DNA from: Streptomyces sp. Edi4
Lineage (GTDB): Bacteria; Actinomycetota; Actinomycetes; Streptomycetales; Streptomycetaceae
Assembly (NCBI RefSeq): GCF_040253615.1
Contig: NZ_JBEJGY010000004.1
Coordinates: 5,518,001 to 5,582,000 of the forward strand
Length of the DNA: 64,000 nucleotides
Direction of reading: 5' to 3'
Shown here one piece after another: positions 1 to 7,984 of this stretch. The translations under genes were made by a program, and so were the position numbers. A model generated the notes under the pieces. It saw only the letters and a list, made by a program, of their open reading frames with translations. It ran no database searches and was not told where the DNA came from. Each line of letters opens with the position of its first letter. Within the stretch, counting starts at the first letter, position 1.

Positions 1-447
1 CGCAAGGAGGTGGCACCCCGGCCCTGTCGTCGTCGAGAGGGACACTCTCCGCCGGGTGGCCGGCCGGCGCGACGAGGCGCCCAGCCCGCCAAGTCCGGTC
101 GCTCCGAGCCTGTTTGCCCGCGCAACGCCCCAGGGTGAAGCGGCCGGAACGAGGGCCGCCCGGGAGCGTCCCGTACCGCCCGGCGCCGCACACCTCGCGG
201 CCGTTACCGGCCGCACGCCCGGCGCCGGACGCGAGCACGACCGCAAGCCGACCCCGCCCGCCGCGCCGCCCGCCGCCGACCGGCCGTGACCACACCCGGC
301 CGAAGGCGCCCGGTCCGCACCGGCCACCGCACCCCGCCGATCCCCGCCCCGCCGCCACCCCACCGCGCCCGCGCCCGGGCCCGGTTCCCCGTGCCACCGG
401 GATCCCCACGCCAACGACCCCCGACCCCCGACCACCGGAGTGATCGC
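1..447. other. Left-edge stretch without a convincing gene
   Basis: This GC-rich stretch has open frames on both strands, but all of them are Pro/Arg/Ala-rich with no recognisable domain and no good ribosome binding site. I see no clear terminator. The last few bases carry GGAG about seven bases before the ATG at 448. Whatever lies to the left is cut off, so the stretch probably holds the promoter and leader of the operon that starts at 448. Confidence 0.5.
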
Positions 448-1518
448 ATGCCGGCCCCCGACCGTCACCTCTACCGAGCCGCCTCGGCCCGTCCCTACTT
501 CAGCTCGGACGGCGGTGAGACCTACCTCGCCCGCACCCCGCTGCGCGACATCGACAAGACGCGCCCTCTGCGCGTGCTCTCCGAGGAGGACTTCGCCTTC
601 TGGCAGACGTACGGCTACGTCATCGTCAGGGAGGCGATCCCGGCCGCCGCCGCGCGCCGCCTCCTCGACTTCGCCTGGGACTTCCAGGGCCTGGACCCCG
701 AGCGCCCCGAGACCTGGTACTCCGAGGACCGGGTCTTCGCCACCGAGCTCGAACAGCACCTGCACGTCTACGGGTTCGTGGAGGCGTACCACCACCAGCT
801 CCTGTGGGACAGCCGTCAGACGCGGCGGGTGTACGAGGCGTTCGCCGACGTGTGGGACTGCGAGGAGCTGTGGGTCACCCTCGACCGGCTCAACCTGAAC
901 CCGCCCAACATCAAGGACCGCGACCGCGCGCACATCGAGCCCACCGACACGGGCTTCGACATCGAGCTGCACTGGGACGTCGACACCACGCTCGGTGTGT
1001 TGCCGCAGCGCGTCCAGGGCATCATCGCGCTCAACGACACCCAGGACGACCACGGCGGTTTCCAGTGCTCGCCCGAGCTGTTCCGCCGCTTCGAGGAGTG
1101 GAAGGTCGCACAGCCCGCCGACCGCGACCCCATCAGGCCGAACGCCGACCGCGCCGAGTTCCCGGTCGTCCGCCCCGAGCTCAAGGCCGGCGACCTGCTG
1201 ATCTGGAACGGCCTGCTCGCGCACGGCGTGGCCCGCAACACCTCTGACAACGGTGTCCGCGCGGTCCAGTACCTCTCGATGATGCCCGCGCTCGAATCGG
1301 ACCACGAGGTGCGCGCCTCGCGCGTGGAGTCCTGGCGCACCCTCAGCACCCCGGACTGGAACAAGACGCTCGTCGGTGACGCGCGCCGCCCCGAAGCGCT
1401 CCGGTACCCCACCGCCGCCCTCGACGACCTCGGCGCCAAGCTGCTGGGCCTCGCGTCGTGGGGCACCACCGGGCCCGTGGCCCCCACGGAGGAGCCCGCG
1501 TGCGACGCATCTGCCTGA
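448..1518 (+). CDS. Phytanoyl-CoA dioxygenase (PhyH) family Fe(II)/2-oxoglutarate oxygenase
   Basis: The 356-residue product looks like a PhyH-type non-haem iron oxygenase, which couples 2-oxoglutarate decarboxylation to hydroxylation of a small molecule. The iron triad is visible: H175 and D177 in ELHWDVD, and a distal His near 259 in GLLAHGVARN. Arg near 264-271 is a candidate for binding the 2-oxoglutarate carboxylate. The frame stays open upstream to 286, but I chose the ATG at 448 because GGAG lies just before it and the upstream residues are low complexity. It is first in a five-gene operon; the GTG of the next gene lies inside its last codons. With the decarboxylase, acetyltransferase and exporter downstream it probably tailors a specialised metabolite. 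The substrate is unknown, and the family also includes halogenases and epimerases. Confidence 0.85.
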   Translation: MPAPDRHLYRAASARPYFSSDGGETYLARTPLRDIDKTRPLRVLSEEDFAFWQTYGYVIVREAIPAAAARRLLDFAWDFQGLDPERPETWYSEDRVFATELEQHLHVYGFVEAYHHQLLWDSRQTRRVYEAFADVWDCEELWVTLDRLNLNPPNIKDRDRAHIEPTDTGFDIELHWDVDTTLGVLPQRVQGIIALNDTQDDHGGFQCSPELFRRFEEWKVAQPADRDPIRPNADRAEFPVVRPELKAGDLLIWNGLLAHGVARNTSDNGVRAVQYLSMMPALESDHEVRASRVESWRTLSTPDWNKTLVGDARRPEALRYPTAALDDLGAKLLGLASWGTTGPVAPTEEPACDASA

Positions 1519-2819
1519 CGCTGCCCACCAACCGGGCGTGCGCGGCCACTCTCGTGGCCGTCCACGAGGAGGCCGCACACGCCGCCGCCCACTTCGACGT
1601 CGAGGTCCACCTGCTCGTCCTGGACTCCTCCGACGACCGTACTCGCACCGAACACGCCCGTACCGTAAGCGAGTTGGCACCGTCCCCCGGCGTCGTCGTG
1701 CACCATCTCGACGAGGCGCGCCAGCGCGACTTCCTGCGGCGGGTCATCGAGGGCGCCGGCGTCGCCAAGCCCGACCTGATGCTCGACCTCATGCTGCCCG
1801 CCGGTGTGTCCTACGGGGCCTGCACCAACCGCGCGTTCCTGATCGCGAGCGCGCTGGGCTGCGAGTCCGTGCACCGCAGGGACTCCGACAGCAGCTACCA
1901 GATACTCGACGGCGAACCCGTCTTCCCCATCCACCACGAACTGCTGTCCCTCGGCAAGCGCGCCGTGGACGCCCTGCCCGGCGTCACCAGGACCCGCCTT
2001 GACCCGGCCGACGTGTACAAGCCGGTGTCGATGGTGGGCAGTTCCTTCGTGGGTGAGCTGTCGGTGGACATCGGGGAGATACGCGACCTGGACCCGGAGA
2101 TCTACTACGAGGTGGTCGGCCTGTGGGCCGAGGCCGGCACCCCGCCCGAGGAGCGCCGCGAGCTGGTCGACGACTCCTTCGTCGGCGCCGGGACCGACCC
2201 CTTCACGCACGACGAGTCCACGCTCGGCACCCCCGACATCTGGCGGGTCGACATGTGCAACATCGCCCTCGACCGCGAGGTCTATGAACGCGTGCCGCTG
2301 CCGCCCGCCACCAGCACCATAGGCAGCGACTACTTCCTGCTGCACGTGGTGCGGGACGCGACGCTTCCCGGCGTGGTGCACAACCGCAACATCGTGAACT
2401 ACTACACCCCCGAGCGGCGCACCGGGCCCGGATTCACCGCCTACCAGCTGCGGTGGACCAAGTTCCTCCTGTCGATGCTCTACCTCTATCCCGTCTACAC
2501 GGAGATGGAGCGCGTCCGTGGCGCGCTGCTCGACGAGCGCCACCACGTCCGCGCCGACGCGATCGGCGCGCTGGTCGCCCACAGCACGGGCGAGGACCGC
2601 GCCGAGAACATCCGCAGACTCGACGTCCTCGATCGCTGCTACCGCCAACTGGGCGGAAAGTACGCCGAGTTCGCCGACCACCTCATGCCGCTGCGCGATC
2701 GCCTGCTCGACGAGGCGCAGGCCGACACCGAGGACTTCGCGCTGCTCATCGAGGAGTGGGGGCCGCTGGTGGCGGCCGCCAAGTTGCTGGGTCCGCTCCA
2801 AGGCGGCGACGATGCGTGA
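1500..2819 (+). CDS. Uncharacterised protein with GT-A-glycosyltransferase-like features (DUF6271-like)
   Basis: 439 residues from a GTG start that overlaps the end of the dioxygenase gene. I do not recognise an experimentally studied family; it resembles what I remember as DUF6271, a name I hold with modest confidence. The N-terminus alternates strands and loops like a nucleotide-sugar-binding fold (VRRICLTLPTNR, then VEVHLLVLDSSD). An acidic RDSDS motif at about residues 127-131 could be a DxD metal-binding motif. Later features are TIGSDYFLL and a Tyr-rich stretch YLYPVYTEM. The C-terminal 100 residues are helical and charged. There is no signal peptide or membrane segment. Its place between the oxygenase and the decarboxylase makes a glycosyl- or other group-transfer role plausible, but that is inference. 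Confidence 0.7.
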   Translation: MRRICLTLPTNRACAATLVAVHEEAAHAAAHFDVEVHLLVLDSSDDRTRTEHARTVSELAPSPGVVVHHLDEARQRDFLRRVIEGAGVAKPDLMLDLMLPAGVSYGACTNRAFLIASALGCESVHRRDSDSSYQILDGEPVFPIHHELLSLGKRAVDALPGVTRTRLDPADVYKPVSMVGSSFVGELSVDIGEIRDLDPEIYYEVVGLWAEAGTPPEERRELVDDSFVGAGTDPFTHDESTLGTPDIWRVDMCNIALDREVYERVPLPPATSTIGSDYFLLHVVRDATLPGVVHNRNIVNYYTPERRTGPGFTAYQLRWTKFLLSMLYLYPVYTEMERVRGALLDERHHVRADAIGALVAHSTGEDRAENIRRLDVLDRCYRQLGGKYAEFADHLMPLRDRLLDEAQADTEDFALLIEEWGPLVAAAKLLGPLQGGDDA

Positions 2820-3981
2820 GAGCGCGGCCATCCGGGCGGCCCTCGCGGCCGCCACCGACGACCGGATCTTCTTCGACCTCACCGGGATCGAGGGGCAGTA
2901 CGCGGCGCTGCTGCGTGAACTGCCCGGCGTCGCGGTCCGGTTCGCGATGAAGGCGTGCCCCGTGGACGAGGTGCTTGCCTGCCTCGCCGCGAAGGGCGCG
3001 GGCTTCGACGCGGCCGGCCCCAACGAGATCGAGCAGGCCCTGGCGACCGGTGTGCCGGCCGGTCTGATCCACTACGGCAACACGATCAAATCGGACCAGG
3101 ACATCGCCGCCGCGTACCGCATGGGCGTACGCGACTTCGCCACCGACAGCGTCGAGGACGTCCGCGCCATCGCACAGCACGCGCCCGGCTCCCGCGTGTT
3201 CTGCCGCCTCGCCACCAGCGGTGAGGGCGCACTGTGGGGCCTGAGCCGCAAGTTCGGCTGCTCGGCCGACGACGCCGTACGGGTCCTGGAATTGGCCCGG
3301 GACACCGGCCTCGTCCCCTCGGGTCTGTCCGTGCACGTCGGCTCGCAGCAGATGACGGCCGAGGCCTGGCAAAGCGCCATCGACGACCTGACGGACCTGG
3401 TCGTGACCCTGAACGGGCGCGGCATCCTGCTCGACCGGATCAACCTCGGCGGCGGCCTGCCCGCGCTCGGCTGCCTCGACAGGGCGGGCCGGCCGCTCGA
3501 CCCGCCCCTCGACAAGATCTTCGCGGTGCTGCGCGAAGGAATGGAGCGGCTGCGCGCGGAGTCGGCGTCGCCCCTGATGTTCCTGCTGGAGCCCGGTCGG
3601 CACCTGGTCGCCGACCACGGCGCGATCCGGGCCCGGGTCTCCCGGCTCTCGGCGCGGCGCGGGCACGACGGAACGCGCCGGCACTGGCTGTATCTGAGCT
3701 GCGGCAAGTTCAACGGTCTGTACGAGATGGACGCGTTGCAGTACCGCCTCGAGTTCCCCGGCCACGACACGGGCCCGCGCGTCGCGGCCGTGGTCGCCGG
3801 GCCCACCTGCGACAGCGACGACGCGTTCGACGAGGCGGGGCCGGTGCGGGTGCCCGCGTCGGCCGCCTCGGGGGATCCGGTCTGGATCCACTCCTGCGGC
3901 GCCTACGCCGTCGGCTACACCACCCAGGGTTTCAACGGCTTCGACCCGCTGCCGTACACCTGCATCGGAGGTTCGCGGTGA
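2812..3981 (+). CDS. Type III (alanine-racemase-fold) PLP-dependent decarboxylase, ornithine/diaminopimelate decarboxylase family
   Basis: 389 residues. The ATG at 2812 overlaps the previous stop by 8 bases; further in-frame starts upstream give only shadow sequence. The fold-type III signature is complete: PLP lysine in FAMKACP (about K47), HVGSQQ (about H174), GGGLP, EPGRHL (Glu and Arg contacting PLP), and GPTCDSDD, which carries the Cys-Asp pair of eukaryotic-type ornithine decarboxylases. A Tyr in CGAYAVGY and FNGF follow. This pattern predicts an active homodimer with the active site at the interface, decarboxylating ornithine, lysine or another basic amino acid to an amine. No separate polyamine gene is adjacent, so I infer that it supplies the amine scaffold for this operon's product. 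Confidence 0.88.
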   Translation: MRESAAIRAALAAATDDRIFFDLTGIEGQYAALLRELPGVAVRFAMKACPVDEVLACLAAKGAGFDAAGPNEIEQALATGVPAGLIHYGNTIKSDQDIAAAYRMGVRDFATDSVEDVRAIAQHAPGSRVFCRLATSGEGALWGLSRKFGCSADDAVRVLELARDTGLVPSGLSVHVGSQQMTAEAWQSAIDDLTDLVVTLNGRGILLDRINLGGGLPALGCLDRAGRPLDPPLDKIFAVLREGMERLRAESASPLMFLLEPGRHLVADHGAIRARVSRLSARRGHDGTRRHWLYLSCGKFNGLYEMDALQYRLEFPGHDTGPRVAAVVAGPTCDSDDAFDEAGPVRVPASAASGDPVWIHSCGAYAVGYTTQGFNGFDPLPYTCIGGSR

Positions 3982-4523
3982 CGCCGCAGCTGAACACCGT
4001 CCCGGACGACAGGCTCGTACTGGACCCGGACATCGTCATCCGCCCGCTGGCCGATGGCGACTGGGACGCGATCGTGGCCCTGGAAGCCGGCGCCTATGCG
4101 CGGGACGGTCTGTCGGAGGGGCGGGCGGCCCTCAAGTCCCGTTACGCGCCCGGCACATGCTTCGTGGTGGAGCACGAGGGGCGCGTCGGCGGCTACCTCC
4201 TCGCCCTGCCGTACCCGCCGCTGAGCAGCCCGGATCTCAGCAGGGCGGAGGAAGCGGGTCCACTGCCCCCGGCGGCGACGCGCAACCTGCACGCGCACGA
4301 CCTGGTGATCGCGGAGCATCTGCGCGGCCGGGGCCTCGGGCCCCGCCTGCTCACTCATCTGCGCTCCGTGGCGCGGGGGTTGGGCTACGAGCGCATCTCC
4401 ATGGTGGCCGTCAGGGGAGCCCATGTCGTCTGGGCCCCGCTCGGCTACCAGCCCCGTCCCGAGGTCGAACTGCCGCCGAGCTACGGAGCGAACGCGGTGT
4501 ACATGTCCATGGAAGTAGGCTAA
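3978..4523 (+). CDS. GNAT-family N-acetyltransferase
   Basis: 181 residues from a GTG start that overlaps the decarboxylase stop in GTGA; CGGAGG lies seven bases upstream. The acetyl-CoA pyrophosphate loop RGRGLG (about 116-121) is preceded by the acidic strand HAHDLVIAEHL and followed by the ERISMVAV and LGYQPR segments of a single GNAT domain. This fold transfers an acetyl group from acetyl-CoA to an amine. Next to an amine-forming decarboxylase it may acetylate the operon product, either as a biosynthetic step or for self-protection before export. Substrate specificity cannot be read from the sequence. Confidence 0.85.
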   Translation: MTPQLNTVPDDRLVLDPDIVIRPLADGDWDAIVALEAGAYARDGLSEGRAALKSRYAPGTCFVVEHEGRVGGYLLALPYPPLSSPDLSRAEEAGPLPPAATRNLHAHDLVIAEHLRGRGLGPRLLTHLRSVARGLGYERISMVAVRGAHVVWAPLGYQPRPEVELPPSYGANAVYMSMEVG

Positions 4524-4529
4524 ATCCGC

Positions 4530-5699
4530 ATGTTCGGCCCCTTCGACGCATACCGCCGCTCCCAAGTGGCGATCGCGGCCCTGTTCTGCTGTCTCGGCTT
4601 CCAGTACGCCACGTGGGTCTCCCGCATCCCAGCCCTCAAGACGCGGCTCGGCCTGTCCGAGGCGGAGCTCGGGCTGCTCCTCATGGCCTGCGGGGCGGGC
4701 GCGGCGGTCTCCTTCCCGCTCGTGGCGGTCCTCACGAAACGGCTGGGCTCGCGGCGGCTCGCGATCTGCTCCACGCTCTGCCTCGGCGCGGTCCTGCTGG
4801 CGTTCTCGGTCACGCCCGACTACCCGGTGACGCTGCTCATCGCGTTCTTCGACGGGATCGCGGTCGGGTGCCTGAACGTGGCGATGAACGCGCAGGCGGC
4901 CGCGTTGGAGGTCGCCTACCAGCGCACGACGATGGCCAGGATGCACGCGACGTTCAGCGCCGGTTCGCTGTTGGCCGCGCTGCTCGCCTCCGGCGTGACG
5001 GCGCTTTCCCCGGCCCTGCCGGTCCACTTCGGCGCGGCGACGGCGCTGCTGGTGGTTCTGGTGCTGGGCGCGCGGGGAGGTCTGCTGCCGCAGGACCAGA
5101 GCGCGGCCGAGCCGGCGCGGCCCGCCGCGGAGAAGCGCCGCAGGCCGGCCCTGCCCACCCGGGTGACCATCTGGATGGGGCTCGCGATGGCGTTCGGGAC
5201 GGTCACCGAGGGGGCCATGAACGACTGGTCCGCGCTCTATCTGAAGGACAGCGCCGGCGCGACGGCCTCCCTCGCGCCGCTGGGCATCGCGGTCGTCTCG
5301 GTCATGATGGTGCTGGCCCGGCTCTTCGCGGACGGCTGGCGCGGCAAGTGGGGCGACGAGCGCGTGGTGCGGGCCGGCAGCGCGCTGGCCGGTGCGGGCC
5401 TCGCGCTGGCCCTGCTGGCGGGCGGGGTGGTCCCGGCGCTGCTCGGCTTCGCCTGCGTCGGACTCGGCATCGCGGCGGTGACGCCGTGCGTGTACGTGGC
5501 GGCGGCGCGGCAGGGTTCGGACGCGTTGGCGCTGGTCGCGGCGATGGGGACGACGGGGTTGTTGGCAGGGCCCGCGGTGATCGGATTCATCGCGAGCGGC
5601 ACGAGTCTGGCGTGGGGGATGGGCGCGGTGGCGGTCTCGGCCCTGGCCGTCTCCCTGTGCAGCACGCGCATCCGCTTCCCATCATTGGCGACGCCGTGA
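4530..5699 (+). CDS. MFS transporter, 12-TM, likely exporter of the operon product
   Basis: 389 residues that begin 6 bases after the acetyltransferase stop. The protein is almost wholly hydrophobic, with about 12 predicted helices in two halves joined by a charged loop (AAEPARPAAEKRRRPALPTR, about 190-210). The MFS A-type loop appears as TKRLGSRR between helices 2 and 3. It resembles the YbjJ/fucose-permease-like branch of the major facilitator superfamily. As the last gene of the operon it is the obvious efflux candidate for the compound made by the four upstream enzymes. Import cannot be excluded from sequence. Confidence 0.85.
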   Translation: MFGPFDAYRRSQVAIAALFCCLGFQYATWVSRIPALKTRLGLSEAELGLLLMACGAGAAVSFPLVAVLTKRLGSRRLAICSTLCLGAVLLAFSVTPDYPVTLLIAFFDGIAVGCLNVAMNAQAAALEVAYQRTTMARMHATFSAGSLLAALLASGVTALSPALPVHFGAATALLVVLVLGARGGLLPQDQSAAEPARPAAEKRRRPALPTRVTIWMGLAMAFGTVTEGAMNDWSALYLKDSAGATASLAPLGIAVVSVMMVLARLFADGWRGKWGDERVVRAGSALAGAGLALALLAGGVVPALLGFACVGLGIAAVTPCVYVAAARQGSDALALVAAMGTTGLLAGPAVIGFIASGTSLAWGMGAVAVSALAVSLCSTRIRFPSLATP

Positions 5700-6124
5700 C
5701 CGCGCGGGGCGGCCGCGGGCTGAGTGCCGTTTGCGCAGTTCCCCGCGCCCCTGGGTGGTTCGGGCGAGTGCGTGACGGCAGGCGGCAGGTGGCTGGTCGC
5801 GCGGTTCCTCGCGCCCCTGGGGTGGTTGAGCACGTGCTTGGCCGCAGCCGGTAGGTGGCTGGTCGCGCGGTTCCTCGCGCCCCTCAGCCAGGGACGGTCC
5901 GCACGGGATCTCGGCCTATGCGCGCGGAGCGCGCTTCCAGGGGCGCGGGGAACTGCGCGAACGGCCACGCACGGCCCGCAGGGGCAGACGGCCCTACGAC
6001 GCGCAGCGCGTGCTCAGGGGCGCGGGGAACTGCGCGAAGGGTGCCGCACACGCACCCCGGACGCCCCGCGTAACGCGCACCCCCACCCCCGCCCGCCGCC
6101 CAGGCGCAACGCACCCCGGGGAGG
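5700..6124. repeat. Repeat-rich convergent spacer (GCGCGGGGAACTGCGCG family)
   Basis: This gap between the 3' ends of the MFS gene and nagB holds no gene. It carries one reverse-oriented copy of the GGCGCGGGGAACTGCGCG element at about 5732-5752 and forward copies at about 5938-5981 and 6015-6037. A 31-bp sequence is present twice, at 5788-5818 and 5854-5884. Forward and reverse copies can pair into long stems, so the spacer may act as a two-way terminator or transcript-stabilising structure. Open frames here translate to repeated RGAGNCA peptides and are artefacts of the repeat. Confidence 0.8.
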
Positions 6125-6910
6125 CTAAAGCCCCTGCCACACCGGCTTGTTGGCGAACGTGTGCCGGAAGTACGGCGCAAGCTTCAGCTTGGACGCCGCC
6201 GCCTCGTCCACGACAACCGTCGCATGCCGGTGCAACTGCAACGCCGACGCCGGAACAACCGCCGCCACCGGCCCCTCCACGGTCTGCGCCACCGCCTCCG
6301 CCTTGCCCTCACCCGTCGCGAGCAGCACCAGGTGCCGCGCCTCCAGGATCGTGCCGATACCCTGCGTGATCACATGGTGCGGCACCTGGTCGATGTCGTC
6401 GTCGAAGAACCGCGCGTTGTCGACCCGGGTCTGCTCGGTCAGCGTCTTGATCCGGGTACGCGAGGCGAGCGAGGAGCAGGGCTCGTTGAAGCCGATGTGC
6501 CCGTCGGTGCCGATCCCCAGGATCTGGAGGTCCACACCGCCGGCCGAGGCCAGCGCGAGGTCGTACGCCTCGCACGCCGCCTGTACGTCATCGGCGGAGC
6601 CGTCCGGGCCGATGAAGGAGTCGGCGCCGAGCCCGAGCGGCTCGACGACCTGCCGGATCACCGTGGCACGGTAGGACTCGGGGTGCCCGGCCGGCAGCCC
6701 CACGTACTCGTCGAGCTGGCACACCCGCGCCCGCGAGACGTCCACGTCACCGGCCAAGACCTTGGCCGTCAGGGCCTCGTAGATCGGGATCGGGGTCGAT
6801 CCGGTGGCCACGCCGAGCAGCGCGTCGGGCTTGCGTCGCCACAGGGCGGCGATCGACTCCGCGATGAGCTCGCCGCCTGCCTTGGCGTCCGGGACGATGA
6901 CAACTTCCAC
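6125..6910 (-). CDS. nagB: Glucosamine-6-phosphate deaminase
   Basis: 261 residues, the usual NagB length. The enzyme converts glucosamine-6-phosphate to fructose-6-phosphate and ammonia, the last step of N-acetylglucosamine/chitin catabolism. Visible motifs are the phosphate loop GVATGSTP (33-40), CQLDEYVGL with the catalytic-base Asp (67-68), and GIGTDGHIGFNEP with the ring-opening His (about 138). It is transcribed alone, with its 3' end facing the repeat spacer. A near-consensus DasR operator lies about 40 bases upstream. It links aminosugar supply to glycolysis, and in streptomycetes its substrate is the signal that releases DasR. Confidence 0.96.
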   Translation of the reverse strand: MEVVIVPDAKAGGELIAESIAALWRRKPDALLGVATGSTPIPIYEALTAKVLAGDVDVSRARVCQLDEYVGLPAGHPESYRATVIRQVVEPLGLGADSFIGPDGSADDVQAACEAYDLALASAGGVDLQILGIGTDGHIGFNEPCSSLASRTRIKTLTEQTRVDNARFFDDDIDQVPHHVITQGIGTILEARHLVLLATGEGKAEAVAQTVEGPVAAVVPASALQLHRHATVVVDEAAASKLKLAPYFRHTFANKPVWQGL

Positions 6911-6948
6911 GAGGGCCTGCCGATCTGGTGACGTGATACTGCAACGGG

Positions 6949-6964
6949 CGTGGTATAGACCAAT
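6949..6964. promoter_or_regulatory. DasR-responsive element (dre) upstream of nagB
   Basis: The core TGGTATAGACCA (6951-6962) differs at one position from the palindromic DasR core TGGTCTAGACCA. It lies about 40 bp before the nagB ATG. DasR is the GntR repressor of chitin and GlcNAc genes in Streptomyces and is relieved by GlcN-6-P, so repression of nagB from this site is expected. Confidence 0.8.
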
Positions 6965-7047
6965 CTAGCAGAGGGAGCGCCCCTCCCCATGGTCGTCCGA
7001 CGGGGTTGCCGTCACGCATACGGAGACGGCCATTGGGGGGCACGCAC

Positions 7048-7199
7048 GATGAAGCACCCCGCCCGCGCGACGGACCCACCCCGCCCGCACGATGAAGCAC
7101 CCCGCCCGCGCGACGGACCCGCCCCGCCCGCGCGACGGACCCGCCCCGCCCGCGCGACGGACCCACCCCGCCCGCGCGACGGACCCGCCCCGCCCGCCG
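7048..7199. repeat. Seven-unit 21/22-bp tandem repeat
   Basis: Seven head-to-tail units start at 7048, 7069, 7091, 7112, 7134, 7156 and 7178. Units 1 and 3 are 21-bp GATGAAGCACC-type; the other five are 22-bp GACGGACCC-type ending in CGCCCGCGC. The array fills the space just after the stop of the SDR gene, upstream of nagB. It is a minisatellite-like array with no coding sense. Copy number may vary between strains. Confidence 0.85.
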
Positions 7200-7201
7200 C
7201 C

Positions 7202-7954
7202 CTAGGCGATCGCCCCGCCCGTCGCGTCCAGCCACTGGCCCGTGATCCAGCGCCCGTCGTCCGAGGCCAGGAACGCCACCGCGTCGGCGATGTCGGACGC
7301 CTCACCGACCCTGCCCAGCGGCGACATCGCCGCCGTCGCCGCCCACGCCCCGTCGTCCGCCCGCAGCCAGTCCGCGTTGATGTCGGTGTCGATCACCCCG
7401 GGCGCCACCGAGTTGACCGTGATCCCGCGCGGCCCGAGGACCTTGGACAGGTTGCGGGTCAGGACGTCCAGCGCGCCCTTGGTCATCGCGTAGGTGAGCG
7501 TCTGCGGCATCATGGCCGCGCGGGCCAGCCCGCTGGAGATGTTGATGACGCGCCCCCCGTCCCGCAGGCGGGACAGGCCGAGCTGCGTCACGAAGAACGG
7601 CGCCCTGGCGTTGACCGCGAAGAACCGATCGTACGTCTCCTCCGTGACCTCCCCGAACGGCACGGGCCACCCGATCCCCGCGTTGTTCACGAGGATGTCC
7701 ACCCCGTCGGCCTCGCGGTCGAAGGCTTCCCACAGCGCCGCCGCGTCCCCCGGGACCCCCAGCTCCTGGCCGACGGTGAAGGCCGAGCCGCCCGCCGCCT
7801 CGATGACCGCGACCGTCTCCTTGGCCGCCGCCGCGTTGGTGGCGTAGTGCACCCCCACGCGCGCCCCGTCCCGCCCGAGCCGTTCGGCGATGCCCCGCCC
7901 GATCCCCCTGCTGCCGCCCGTGACCAGCGCCGTCTTCCCGTCGAGCGAGCCCAT
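7202..7954 (-). CDS. Short-chain dehydrogenase/reductase (SDR)
   Basis: 250 residues from the ATG at 7954, where the classical SDR N-terminus MGSLDGKTALVTGG begins; the frame extends further upstream but into operator sequence. Motifs are TGGSRGIG (NADP-binding glycine loop, about 12-19), NNAG, the catalytic Ser in NISSG, YxxxK as YAMTK, and a Rossmann-fold C-terminus ending in an SDR-typical GQWLDATGG. It is a classical soluble NAD(P)-dependent oxidoreductase of the 3-oxoacyl-ACP-reductase-like group; the substrate is unknown. Two palindromic operators upstream suggest a TetR-type repressor, but no such regulator gene is adjacent. Confidence 0.88.
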   Translation of the reverse strand: MGSLDGKTALVTGGSRGIGRGIAERLGRDGARVGVHYATNAAAAKETVAVIEAAGGSAFTVGQELGVPGDAAALWEAFDREADGVDILVNNAGIGWPVPFGEVTEETYDRFFAVNARAPFFVTQLGLSRLRDGGRVINISSGLARAAMMPQTLTYAMTKGALDVLTRNLSKVLGPRGITVNSVAPGVIDTDINADWLRADDGAWAATAAMSPLGRVGEASDIADAVAFLASDDGRWITGQWLDATGGAIA

Positions 7955-7984
7955 GGCCGTGCCCCTTCCACCCCGGTGAATTAT

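Noticed and set aside
56..289. 77-residue frame at the left edge
   Set aside because: It is low complexity, rich in Pro and Ala, without a ribosome binding site or domain.
816..3023. Long minus-strand open frame across the oxygenase, GT-like and decarboxylase genes
   Set aside because: It is antisense to a well-motivated operon and has no domain; high GC content creates such frames.
5855..6128. Short frames at 5724-6128 and 5855-6073
   Set aside because: They lie within the repeats and show the same RGAGNCA-type artefact.
7048..7199. Tandem repeat considered as a CRISPR array
   Set aside because: Units are contiguous with no spacers, and no cas genes are nearby.
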